A stretch of DNA of 64,000 nucleotides, taken from Bimuria novae-zelandiae CBS 107.79. Lineage: Eukaryota; Ascomycota; Dothideomycetes; Pleosporales; Didymosphaeriaceae. The stretch is from NCBI GenBank assembly GCA_010015655.1, contig ML976677.1:440115-504114 (forward strand), in the 5' to 3' direction. The translations under genes and the position numbers were made by a program. Shown here piece by piece: positions 1-11,583 of the stretch (positions within the stretch are counted from its first letter, which is position 1; every line of letters starts with the position of its first letter). The notes under the pieces are model-generated. The model was not told the DNA's origin. It ran no database searches and saw only the letters and a program-made list of their open reading frames with translations.

Positions 1-149
1 CTAATACGCTAATCTATTTCCGTTGATTAAGGAGAGTTGCCCTTTGTTCCGCCCGGAATTGTGCGGATGAACCAGACTGCTGGCAAGGTCTCTTTGTGTA
101 GGGTTGCGCCAGCTACCTTTGCTTGTGCAAAGGGCCATGTAATCGGACA
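1..149. repeat. End of a Copia-type LTR, cut by the window edge
   Basis: Roughly the last 45 bases (about 105-149) resemble the end of the LTRs of Copia J (42450-42656 and 47539-47745), including the shared terminus AATCGGACA. The rest differs, so this is a relative rather than another copy. It is not RIP-mutated, unlike the sequence from 150 on. The short ORF across it (37-228) runs through the LTR border into decayed sequence and is not a gene. The other end lies outside the window, so solo LTR or full element cannot be decided. Confidence 0.6.
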
Positions 150-2494
150 GTTTACTAAGGATAATAAAGCCTCTAAGCTTAATTTAAATACTAGCTACGT
201 ATTTATTAGCACGTCGCAGGATCTATAGCCTCTTATTACTTAAGTAGGCAAGATCTTAACTACTTTAAAGTAGATTTTATAAGTTACTTAGTCTAAAAAA
301 GTAAGTTCTAATTTTATCTGCCTAAATTCCTTACTAATATTTTTAGGATTCTTATAAGAAGATCTTTCGCGACTAGCTTAACTTGGTTTATTTTATAGCT
401 AAGGTAATTCCTAAATATAACTTTAACCTAAGTTTACTCTTTAACGTAATATCTCTACTTAAGATAATTATTAGTAAGTCTTATCTATCTAGCCTGTCCT
501 TTAAACCTTATATTAAGCTATACTCTTAGAAGGGCTTCTTAAGGGTAGTAATTTTACGTCTTTAATTAAAAATACTTAAGTTCTAGCGCTATTTAGCCTA
601 CGTTTTATAGCTTATTTAGAATTTATCTTATTAAATTATAATAGCTTATTAAAAAGTATGCCTTTAGTCTCTTTTATTTAAGAAATATAACTAATTACTT
701 CCTTATTCCCTACTTTATTGCCCGATATCTAAACATTATTTAAGGTCCTTACTTTATATTAGGACGAGCTCCGCCTTAGGCGTTCTAAGCTCTTAGCTTT
801 TTATTCTTAGCCTATAGCCTAGAGCTTTCTACGCATATCTAATATAAAGCGTCTTTTAAGTAAAATACTTTAGTAGCCTACCTTATTTATCTTTATAGGG
901 GGTAGTATACTCTTAGTAGTTTAGGGCTTTATTATTTTAAAACTTTAAAGCTAGTTCCTATATTTACTACTTATTATTTTACTATTTAATAAGGTACTAC
1001 GTAATCTTATTAGAGCGAGAGCGCTTTTCCTATATAATATCTTCTACTTTATACTCCTTCTCCCTATCCTAAAAAATAGCCTCTAGTTGGGAATTATCTA
1101 CCTATTGGCTAGGCAACATATCTCAAAGGTGTAACTTTAGCCTGTCTATGTAGAATACTAAGTATATCCTTAAAGGCACGTCTAGCTCTATCGTATAAAT
1201 TTTAATTACCTTTTTAACTATAAACTTTTTATTTTTTTATCTAGTTTCTTATTTATTTATAGGTTAAACCGGTAGTTCTTATACTTTAATTATACTTTAT
1301 CTTTAAAACTTAAAATTAGGGCGTTTTTATAGTTATAGTTTACTTAGACTTTTTATTTTTACTACGCATTAGCTAACTTTACCTACACAAAGTTAAATAC
1401 TATACGGAATTCCTCTATTATATTCTAAGTAGTAGCTACTAGGTCTATTCTTCTCCTTTACTCTAAGGCTGCCTATTTATTATAAAAGAGTCTTATAGGA
1501 TCTACGTCGTACCTGTAATAAAGGAAAAATAGGCTTACTTTTATAAATATTACTACGCGTCCTTTAATCGCGATTTATATAATTAAGAGCTATTAGGCTT
1601 AATTTAATTAGTCTTACTTATAGTATGCCTTTAAGGTCTACTCTAGCACTAAGTTTATAAATTCTATTTAATTATTAGTCTATAGGTGTTTAGCTATAAA
1701 AAGTTTTTAATTTATACTTATTCTAAAGTATAGCTCTATTTAGAAGTTACTAATAAACTACGCTCCCTAATCTAAGACTATAAAATTAGGGAGGAAATAT
1801 TATGCTACCTAGAATTTTAAAAAAGTGTTAACTACTATTAAGGCTAATAAATCTAGTATAGCTACTACTAAGAAGTCTTTACTAAACTAGTCTACTACTA
1901 CTATAATATATTAGTAATCCTTACTCTTTAGGAAGGTTATAATAAAGTTTATAAAAAGGTCTTTTTATTTATTTTTTAGTATATATAAAGGTTTAAGTAG
2001 CCCTTACTTTAGCTCTCGCTAAACCTTTGTCTTATAGCAGACATTATAATTCTAGACGTACTTTTAGATATAGTCTAACATCCTAGGGAAGAAAAAGTCT
2101 TAGTCTAAGATCTTATACGTGTTTTCCCTCCTAGAATAGCCTAAGGTTAGTGGGGTATATGCCGTGACTATTAAATAAGTGCGTAGCGGTTCTAAATTAG
2201 GTACCTAGCGGCGTCCTTTATAGTAAAAGAATCTAGCGCTGTTTATCTAGCACTCCTTGATTACTACCTTAATCTTTAGTATTGATAGGAATTTCCTTTA
2301 TCCTTTCTAGACTATAGTTTTTACAGCGCGAAATTTCTTATTAAAAGTATTAGCTTTTACTTTTACTTATAATATTTTTAATTAGCGGGTGCTTCTATTT
2401 AGCCTAGCTAAGGCTGGGCTACTAAGTTATTTAGTATAAATACTTTTATTTTTTTACTCTAAAATAAGGAAGATTTTATTTAAGTTATTTAATT
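150..2494 (-). pseudogene. Gypsy remnant D2: integrase and chromodomain, RIP-destroyed
   Basis: Read on the minus strand from 2494 downwards. The integrase zinc-binding region is at about 2041-2100, where the residues resemble the intact copy in element C but two expected Cys/Gln codons are now Tyr or stops. Integrase core and C-terminal parts follow to about 1150. A chromodomain is at about 1060-905, starting EYKVEDII, with its Trp positions turned into stops. The rest to 150 is AT-rich 3' sequence. The upstream part of the same element lies at 19603-19955, separated by insertion of element A with a TAATT duplication. Chromodomains in Gypsy integrases bind chromatin marks and guide insertion. 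No intact reading frame remains. Confidence 0.65.
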
Positions 2495-2874
2495 TGTTAC
2501 GAACCAAGGACGGAAGGAAGGGAATAGGCGCTTAATAGGACTCGCGATCAGGACGACCTTAACGGACACGTTAGGGAGCTAGTCCCGCGGTTACGTAACT
2601 ACTTTGTTAATTAGTAGTACTAAGTAACTACGCAGGCTAGGGATATATACTAGATAGTTTCCTATATTACGCTCTTTATAGTTAATTTATATATCTTCTA
2701 TACGAGTACGTTCTCCTATATAGACTAATAGTTATCTTATTTACTATAAGATTAGATTATATAGCTACGCGCTAAGTTGTTACATTAACTTATATTACTA
2801 AATAATTTATAAAATGCTACTTTAGCCTTACTACCCTAACCTAGATTAGACTAAGATGTGAGCGCCTTATAACA
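2495..2874 (+). repeat. 5' LTR of element A
   Basis: 380 bp, starting TGTTACGAACC. The same length and family as 19223-19602. The outer (left) part keeps CpG-containing sequence, while the inner (right) end is RIP-altered. In the 3' LTR the pattern is reversed. Confidence 0.9.
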
Positions 2875-4870
2875 TTTTAACTACCTACTAAGTACAATAT
2901 AGCAGGACCTACTAGCATCCTAGCTACAGTACTAACCCTAGACAGGACTCTAAGAGAAGTTATAGACAAGTAAGCGGCATAGATTACATAACTTTAAAAG
3001 ATTATTAACTAAATAAATAAGAAAATAAATACTTAAGAGGACGTAAAATAATAGCTAAGGATCTTTAAGCTGGAGTCTTATAATAGCAAGAGATATCTAG
3101 GAGCGTTCCTAATAATTATAGAATTATTTATTTAATATAACCAAGGAAAATTTAAAATTAACAAAGATAAGATCTTAGTTACTTGCATAAATATGCAAGA
3201 CAAGGTAGCAAAGTAGGCTAGGCTAATAATTAATAACTTCTTTAAAAATAATAAACTCGAGGATTATAATAATACTATAAAGTAAGCTATAGAGAATTAG
3301 GAAACCTTTCGTAATAAAATATAAAATATATTTAGTATAATTAATAAAAAACACTAGGCTAACATTTACCTCTAACGTCTATACTAGGAAAAGTTAGAAG
3401 TACTTTATACGCTAGAGTTTAAATAAATTAAAGTAAAACTAGTTAGATAGGACGAGGTCCTACTTATAATTACCCACTATAATAGGCTTAAGGAAGCTGT
3501 TAAGGACGAATTAGTCTATTAAGAAAAGCCTAACGACCTAGAGAAACTTATTAACTAAGCTATATAAGTAAATAATTACTTATATAAAAGAAAAATAGAT
3601 AAGTAACGTAAAGGGCACGTGTTTACGAAACTAAAAAACTACGCGCAGTCTATAATCTAAGATAAAGATAAAAATATTATTATAGCTAATAAAGCTTGTT
3701 AGCACAGGAAATAGGCTAACTAGAACTAAAAGTTTAGAGGACCTAGGCAGGGTAAGAACTCTATATCTCCTAATGAGAAATAATAATAATATAAGGATAA
3801 ATCATGCTTTTATTGTAAAGAATAAGGGTACTTTACAAGAGACTATAAGAAGTAGAAGATAGAGGTTAACGCAACTAACCTCCTTAATATAGTAATAACT
3901 AACTATACCCTAGTTAATAAAATTAAGGACCTTACGTAGGAAATCTATAACTTAATAAAGCAAGAAAAGAATAAATAGTTCTACGAAAATATAATATCTT
4001 TAGCTAACTAGTAAAAAAAAACATGTTAGGTATATAATAGTAGGCTATACTACCTACCTTAATGTACCTAAAATATAGTAGTATAAAGACTACACGCTTA
4101 GGATTCTTATTACCCAGTAAAGAAAATATAAGCGGTCTTAGTACACTATTTATACTAAATTATAAGAGTGAAGTAATACACACTTGTAGAGTAGTAGTAA
4201 TATATTAAAAAGAAATACTAATAATATTATAAAAGATAAGCTAAGGAAGCTCGCACCCTTAATAATTTAGACTATTATTAGTTAGGTAAAGAATAGTGTA
4301 AAATACCTAATAACTACTACGAACACTTTCTACTTTATTAAGTAAAATACTATAAGTAGAATGGTTAGTATAGGTGCTTTAAAAATACTTGTGAAATCCA
4401 TGCCTAGTAGAAATATGCAATCGGATGGTTCCCACGCGGCATAGACCCCCCATGACCAAAAGAACATTACAGGAGTGACTTAGACAGGACACAAGACCTA
4501 CCTGTCTATCTAGTGGGACAAGTGTTGCGTATAGTGCTTAGCGTATCTAAGCCTGCAAGAGGAAGTAGCCTCCTTTAAGCACTAACTAAGCTACCACGCG
4601 CTCGCAGCACATAAATGCCTTACTTTAAATTACTTTTAACATAGGATTCTAGGAATATATAAAACTAATAAAATTAAAAAAGCCTATAGTATATACTACT
4701 AACGTTATAAACAGTATAAGGTTAAGGAAATCTCAAAACTAGCTTAGGTTAAGAACTAAATTTAGGAAGCTATGGGCCTAGATAGCGAGCCTAAAGACTT
4801 AAAAAACTAAAGCATTACTAGGTAATAAGCTATACTAGTAATAGTATAATTATTATAGCTTATTAGGTAG
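2875..4870 (+). pseudogene. gag of element A, RIP-destroyed
   Basis: AT-rich, with stops in all frames. A retroviral-type zinc knuckle (C-x2-C-x4-H-x4-C) survives at 3805-3846 as CFYCKE then a stop, GYFTRDY: the His and the last Cys are now Tyr. This identifies the nucleocapsid end of gag. The frame is interrupted at 4876 by element B, which repeats the five bases ATACT, and resumes at 11584 in the protease region. Confidence 0.7.
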
Positions 4871-4875
4871 ATACT

Positions 4876-5323
4876 TGTTACGATCCAGAAGTCGACGGTG
4901 GGACGGCGAGCCTTATGACGGCATTTGGGCCCCACCTCAGGCTTACGTAACGTCCCAGGCTATTCCAGACGCCAAGACCATGGGACACCGTGGGACCACG
5001 TGACCCCGATCACGTAACGTCCCAGAGAATCCCATAGGATCCCACGACGCCAGGATATGGGACAACGTGGGATTTTATAGGACGAGGAGGATATATATAT
5101 AGGACGGTTTCCTTTATTATGCTCCTTAAAGTTAACTTATATATCTTCTATATAAGTAAGTTCTCTTATATAGACTAATAGTTATCTTACTTTATTATAA
5201 GATTAAATTATTTAGCCTCGCGCTTAGTGTCGCATTAACTTATACTACTAAATAATTTATAAAGCACTATAATATCTTACTACCCTAATTTAGATTAGAA
5301 TAAGGTATAAGCAACTTATAACA
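4876..5323 (+). repeat. 5' LTR of element B, with U3 tandem repeat
   Basis: Starts TGTTACGATCC and ends AACA. The first 200 bases are not RIP-mutated and hold two degenerate copies of a 67-bp unit beginning ACGTAACGTCCCAG at 4945 and 5012, with a CACGTG palindrome at 4997-5002 between them. From about 5085 the LTR is AT-rich. Confidence 0.92.
4945..5078 (+). promoter_or_regulatory. Degenerate 67-bp tandem repeat in the U3 of element B
   Basis: Two copies of a unit containing ACGTAACGTCCCAG, then a GACGCCA block and an ATGGGACA..CGTGGGA block. Repeated units in LTR U3 regions often act as promoter or enhancer elements; that role is inferred here from position only. The same arrangement is in the 3' LTR (about 11199-11330). 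Confidence 0.5.
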
Positions 5324-7100
5324 CTTTAACTACTTTATAGTATAATAGTAAGATCTAGTTTAACTACTATAGCCTTAGCACCTAAGGAAAAGATGCTATA
5401 AAAAGTAATTATTAAGTAAAGGACTTAAATAGCTTAGCTCTAAGAAATTATTAATTATATAAATAAGAAAATAAGCACCTAAAAGAAAGTAAAGTATTAA
5501 TTAAAGGTTCTAAAGCCTAAACCCTACACTAGAAAGGGTCACCTAGGAACGTTTTTAATATAGATAGAACTATTTATTTACTATAACCTAAGAAGGTTTA
5601 ATATAAAATAAGATAAAATCTCAGTTACCTATATAAATATATAGGATAAGGTACCTATATAGACTAGACTAATAATTAATAACTTTCTTAAAAATAGTAA
5701 GCTAGAGGATTATAATACGGATACTACTAAAGACGCTTTTAAAAACTTAAAGTCTTATTATAAAGCTATAAAAAGGATATTTAGTATAATTAATAAAGAA
5801 TATTAGGCTAAAATACGTCTCTAACGCCTACGTTAAGAAAAGTTAGTAGTACTTTACACGCTAAAGTTTAAATAGATTATAATAAAACTTAATAGTTAAG
5901 GAAAAGCCTTACTTATAATTACCTACTATAATAGACTAAAGGAAATAGTTAAGAATAAGCTAGTCTACTAAAAAAAGGCTAATAATCTAAAAGAACTTAT
6001 TAATAACGCTATTAAAGTAGATCATCGCCTATATAAGCGAAAGCTGGAAAAATAGCATGGTACCTAACTGCTCTCTAGAAAAGAAAACAATAGCCGACCC
6101 TCAAGAAGAGATAGGGACGGAGACGTCATTATGACTAACGAAGCCCGATGGTACAAAAAGAAAAACGGAAGAGGAAAGCAGCCGTACAAACCCAAGAAGG
6201 GCTACTAGGGTAGAAACGGCATCTCGTAGGAAGAACGAGAACGGAGGTTTAAGGACAAAGCTTGCCTCCGATGTGGCAAACAGGGTCACTTCGCCAAAGA
6301 TTGCGAAGGTCAGGAAACCAAGGTCAATACGACCAACCTCCTACAAGTGGCCATGGCCACTCTCACGCCAGCAGAAGCAGAGGAGGTGGATCTTACGCAA
6401 GAAATCCCCGAGCTAGTAGAAGAATAGGGGGAGGGACGAAAAACCCTCCAGGAATACTAGATCTTCTAATGGTTGGCGGACGACACCTGTTGGATGTGCA
6501 GTAGTACTTAATAACTACTATAAGCACTTTCCTATCTATTAGGCTAAGTACTATAAGTAGAATAGCTAGTATTAATGCTTTAATATTACCTGCGAACTAC
6601 ATAGATAATAGAAATTTAAAATAGGCTAGTTCCCTTAGGGTCTAGACCCCCGCGACACTAGTATAATAATAAGGAATATATAGCTAGGAAGAGACGCGGA
6701 CCACTTATTAATTAGATAGGACTAATATAACCTATAGTACTTTACGCACTTAAGCCTATAAAAAAAGGTAGCCTCTTTAGATAGCTACCTAAGACATAAT
6801 GTATTAGCCTAGAATAAATGCTTTACCCTAAATTGCCCGCAGCATAAGAATTAGGGAGTATATAAGTTTAATAGGATCTGAGAAACCTATGCACTATATT
6901 AATAATAATATAAATAGTATAGGATTAAAGAAGTCTTAAAGCTAGCCTAAATTAAGGGTTAGATCTAGGAGGTAGAAGCCTCGTAGGGGGTCTAAAATAA
7001 GTCTAAGGACTTAAAAAACTAGATTATTATTAGGCAACGAGCCACACTAGTAATAGTATAATTATTATAGCTTATTAAGTAGACACTTGCCAAGTTAAGA
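5324..7100 (+). pseudogene. gag of element B, partly spared from RIP
   Basis: Most of the region is AT-rich and stop-filled. The stretch of about 6040-6504 keeps normal base composition. It encodes a basic, Lys/Arg-rich segment followed by an intact zinc knuckle at 6263-6304 (CLRCGKQGHFAKDC, C-x2-C-x4-H-x4-C) and an acidic tail that reaches a second Cys pair (CWMC, about 6493). This is the RNA-binding nucleocapsid end. The ORF starting at 6262 on the same strand is an out-of-frame shadow of this segment. Confidence 0.78.
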
Positions 7101-10100
7101 AACGCTTAATTAAGAATATTATAGTACACGGGTATCGTGTTATAGTATTTATTAGTCTAGGGGTAGACGCGTGTCTAATTATCCTACGAGTAGTTAAAAA
7201 ATATAATATACTATATTATAATAGGAAGACAATACTATAGATAGGACTTATAGATAGAACCTAATTATAAGGATATAGTGATAGTTGGCTGCGCTTTAAG
7301 ACGGCGCCGGTATAAGTTAATATAGAAGGCTTAGAAAGCTAACACGTCTTTACTATTATAAAAATAGGAGATATTAAAGCTATCGTTAGATATAAATAGC
7401 TAGAATAATATAATCTATAAATAGACTAGATTAAACGAACGATCCTTCCCCGAAACCTACTAGCGATGGCTTAGGTAAGTAAGCCCTAGCAAAAGGAAAA
7501 CTCTCTAGGAACCTTAGGCAAGGAAGAAGAATAAACTATCTAAGATATAAGAGATATTTATATATAAGATAGATAGGATTTTAAAATAATACCTAGGGCG
7601 GGTGCACTGCATATAGGTCCGGAAAACCAAGATAGTTTCTAAGGACCTAGGTCTATTAGAAGAATATAAGGAATTCGCAGACCTATTTAAGGAACATAAT
7701 AAGACTATTCTGCCTAAATATAAGGAGTAGGATTACGAGATACTACTAGTAAAAGAAGCTAAACTATAGTTAGAACGCCTAAGGCCCCTTACCTATAAAT
7801 AAGAAAAAGAGTTAAAGGAGCTAATATAGAAGAATCTACGCTTAAGAAAGTAAAGATTTAGTTAGAGTCTTACGGCCTTCCCTATACTCTTTATTTAAAA
7901 GAAAGACAGCAGGCTATAACTCTACGTAGATTATAGATAGCTAAATACTATTATAGTTAAAAACTACTACCTATTACCCCTAATAACGGAGCTTATAGAT
8001 TGACTCTAAGGAGCTAAATAGTTTACGAAATTTAACGTCTAGAATAGATTCTACAGGATCTAAATAGTAAAAAGTTATAAATAAAAAATAGCTTTCTACA
8101 CACGATATAGCCTCTTTAAGTATATAGTTATACTAATAGGGCTAACTAATACACTAGTAACCTTTTTAGGAACTTATAAATTAAGTATTATATAAATACT
8201 TAGACGTATTCTGCACGGCCTACCTTAACGATATATTAATATACTTAAGCAGAACCTTAAAAGAATATAAGGAACATGTTCGCAAGGTGTTATAAAAGTT
8301 ATAAGAGTATAGATTACTCCTACACCCTAAGAAATATAAATTCCACGTCACGGAAACAGAATACCTAGGATTTGTAATATCCTAAGAAGGTGTTAAAATG
8401 GACCTAAGGAAGATCGCGATAATAGAAGAATAATTATTACCTAAATTAGTAAAGAATATCTAATCCTTTTTAGGCTTTACTAACTTCTATCGCAAATTTA
8501 TTAGGAACTACTTAAAGGTCACTACTCTACTAATAAAACTTATAAAAACAGGAAAATAGCGACCTTTGCAGGAAGTAAAGAAGTAAGCCTTTAAATAGCT
8601 AAAGCGCCTATTCCTAATGGCACCCCTACTATAGATATACGACCTAGAATAATAATATTATATCTACATAAACGCATTAAATTATGCGCTAGAGGCCGTA
8701 ATACTATAAAAATATAATAATAAAAAGTAGAGACTAGTCTTTTATTACGTAAGGAAACTCTTAGGAGCAGAGCTTAACTATCAGATCTATAATAAAGAAC
8801 TACTAGCTATTATTAACTATATTAAGTAATAAGAAGTATAGCTTAAGGGAGCTAAATACTAAATAGAGGTATTTTTTAATTATCTTAATTTTACGCGCTT
8901 TACAACGACTAAAAAGCTTAATTAATAATAAGCTAAATAGTTAGAATAAATAGTAGAATTTAACTTTTATATTACGTATTTACTAAGAAATGTAAACGCT
9001 GCGGTAGACGCACTTAGTAGATAATTAGATCTTATAAAAAAAGATAATAGTAGTTACTATATCGTAATCCTAACCTACACGAAGGATAGAACCCTTTGCT
9101 ATAATAAAATATAGCCTACGCCAGCACTAGAGGTGCGACGCGTAGACTTTACCTATTATAGGCTAGCTATAAATAGGATATAGGACTATAGTAGGCTTAC
9201 GAATAAAGACCGCCAAGCGTATAACCTTTACTAAGCTATAAAATTAATAATACGAGACTACTAAAACCGCATCTAAATTAGCAAGCAGATAGCTCTGTTG
9301 CTAATTAAAAAGCTATATAAAGATAAAGACTAAGGACACCTATGGATCGCTAAAACAACGCGTTAAATTACGAACAAATACGCTATCCCTAGACTACGCT
9401 AGGCAGTATAAAAGGTTCTAGGCAACTATTTAGCCTGTTATAAAAATAAGCCTAAGAGATATAAGCCCTATAGCCTCTTATAGCTACTAAAGCCACCCCT
9501 AAGGGCATAGTCTAGTGTAACTATAGACTTTATTATAAAGCTACTAGTATTACTAGCACTAGGGAATAAGGATCTCTATAACTTAATTTTAGTTATAATT
9601 TATTAACTTACTAAGGAGTTAAGATTTATACTAATTAAAGAAGTTATATTAGTAGAAAAATTAGCCTACGTAATAGAGCGAGAACTAATATCGCAGGTTA
9701 AACGACCTAATAAGTTTATTATAGATAAGGCTAAGATATTTATATTATTGTATTAGACCACGTTTATAGATAAATTAGGAATTAAATATAAGCTTACGAC
9801 AAGCTTCTACCCTAAGACAAATAGTTAAACTAAGCAAACAAACTAAACGCTAGAATAGTACCTCTAAATATACGTAAATAAGCTTTAAGATAATTAGGTT
9901 AAGCTATTACTAATAGCTTAACTAGCATATAATAGCACAAGATTAATAACTATAGGATACTCGCCGTACTACGCCAATTACGGGTATGAGCTAATAACTT
10001 ACTAGGACCCGTTAGATATTAAAAGCATTATAAAAGACGCAGCTAATAAAGTAAGGCTTATATAAGAATTATATAAAACACTATAAAAAACATTACGTAA

Positions 10101-11129
10101 CGTAACGAGCAAATAGTAACACAGGTAAATAAAAAAAGGATTAAGGAACTAGCTTTTAAGAAGGGGGATAAGGTCCTCCTCTTATAAAAAAATCTTAAGA
10201 TAATAAGACTAAGTAAAAAACTAAATAACTTTTAAAAAGGACTATTCGAAATTTAAAAAATTAGAAGACTAGTTAATTTTAAACTATAATTACCTATAGA
10301 TACACAAATACACCTAGTTTTCTATAAGTCCTTATTAGAACTAGCACCACCAAACGCCGAACTAAAAACATAACTTAAACTCGAGGATAAGGAGTACGAG
10401 GTTAAGGCAATTAAAAATTTATAGAAAATTAGGTATTAGTATAAGTACTTAGTAAAATAAAAAGGATAGCTAAAGAGCTATAATACGTAGAAACAAGCAA
10501 GGAACCTTACTAACTATAAAAAGGCCTTAAAGAAGTTTTACTAAGAGTATCTAAGAAAGCTAAGGCTAAAGGTTTAAAATTATTAGAATTAAAAGGCGGA
10601 GGATAGACAAACTAGTCTAAAATAAAAAAGCTAGGTATAAAACCCTTTTCTAGTTAAGTAATATTCTAGCCTAATAATTTTATCCCCTTAAGACGTTTAA
10701 TCTCCTTAATAAATTTTATTAAGTTAGTAAGGAGCTTTCCTTTATGCTCCTTAAGTAAACACTTTTACTTTAGTAACTTTTTCCTTTTACTATAAGTAGC
10801 CTAAAGGGCTACTATAGCTACCTTTTTTTTAATTACTATTGCCTCTTCTAGGCGCTTAAGCCTATCCACCTTAAAATTAATTAAGAAAAAATTTAGAACT
10901 ATAAGTTTTACTAGCTTATACTTTATAATACTATTCTTATAATAGTTACTACACTACGTCTTAAGAGAAAATAGCTTATAAGTTAGGCCCTTCTTCGCGT
11001 AGTATTTGCAGGATACTATAGTAATCTAACTAATTAAATTTATTTAATCTTTAATAGAATAATAATAAAGAAAACTTTAAGAGGATATTAGCTACTGCAT
11101 AAGGACATGTAAAGGAAGGAGGAGGATAG
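7101..11129 (+). pseudogene. pol of element B: protease, RT, RNase H, integrase, chromodomain
   Basis: All domains are legible with stops and shifts. The protease region is about 7130-7430. Reverse transcriptase is about 7740-8480; its active site at 8221-8232 reads YLND where active enzymes have YLDD, a G-to-A change. RNase H is about 8600-9030, with an ELNYQIYNKELLAI-like block. Integrase is about 9290-10130, with a GHLWIAKTTR zinc-binding segment and a SFYPKT-type core end near 9805. The chromodomain is at 10392-10542 (EYEVKAIKNL...YKYLVK) and all its Trp codons are now stops. The rest to the 3' LTR is AT-rich 3' sequence. Confidence 0.82.
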
Positions 11130-11578
11130 TGTTACGATCTAGAAGTCGACGATGGGACGGAGAGCCTTATGACGGCATCCGGGCCCTACCTTAGGCTTAC
11201 ATAACGTCCCAGGCTGTCCTAGACGCTAAGACCATGGGACACTATAGGACCACGTGACCCTCCGATCACGTAACGTCCCAGGAAATCCCATAGGTTCCCG
11301 CGGCGCCAGGGTATGGGACATCGTGGGATTCTATAGGACAAGGAGGATATATATACAGGACAGTTTCCTTTATTATACTCCTTATAGTTAACTTATATAT
11401 CTTCTGTGCGAGTACGTTCTCCTATATAAACTAATAGTTATTTTATTTATTATAAAATTAAATTATCTAGCCTCGCGCTAAGTGTCGCATTAACTTATAC
11501 TACTAAATAATTTATAAAGCACTATGATACCTTACCGCCCTAACCCGGATCGAAACAAGGTGTGAGCGCCTCATAACA
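11130..11578 (+). repeat. 3' LTR of element B
   Basis: 449 bp, starting TGTTACGATCT and ending CTCATAACA. It matches the 5' LTR throughout. The last 50 bases (CCCTAACCCGGATCG and on) are CpG-containing and spared, whereas the same bases in the 5' LTR are RIP-mutated. Confidence 0.92.
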
Positions 11579-11583
11579 ATACT

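Larger units (their letters stand above)
4876..11578 (+). mobile_element. Gypsy chromovirus element B, complete but RIP-mutated
   Basis: 6.7 kb, with LTRs of 448 and 449 bp and target duplication ATACT (4871-4875, 11579-11583). Domain order is gag with zinc knuckle, protease, reverse transcriptase, RNase H, integrase and chromodomain. It sits between gag and protease of element A, a close relative, and the flanking A sequence joins up when B is removed. The polypurine tract is just before the 3' LTR (11112-11129, AAGGAAGGAGGAGGATAG). Confidence 0.92.
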
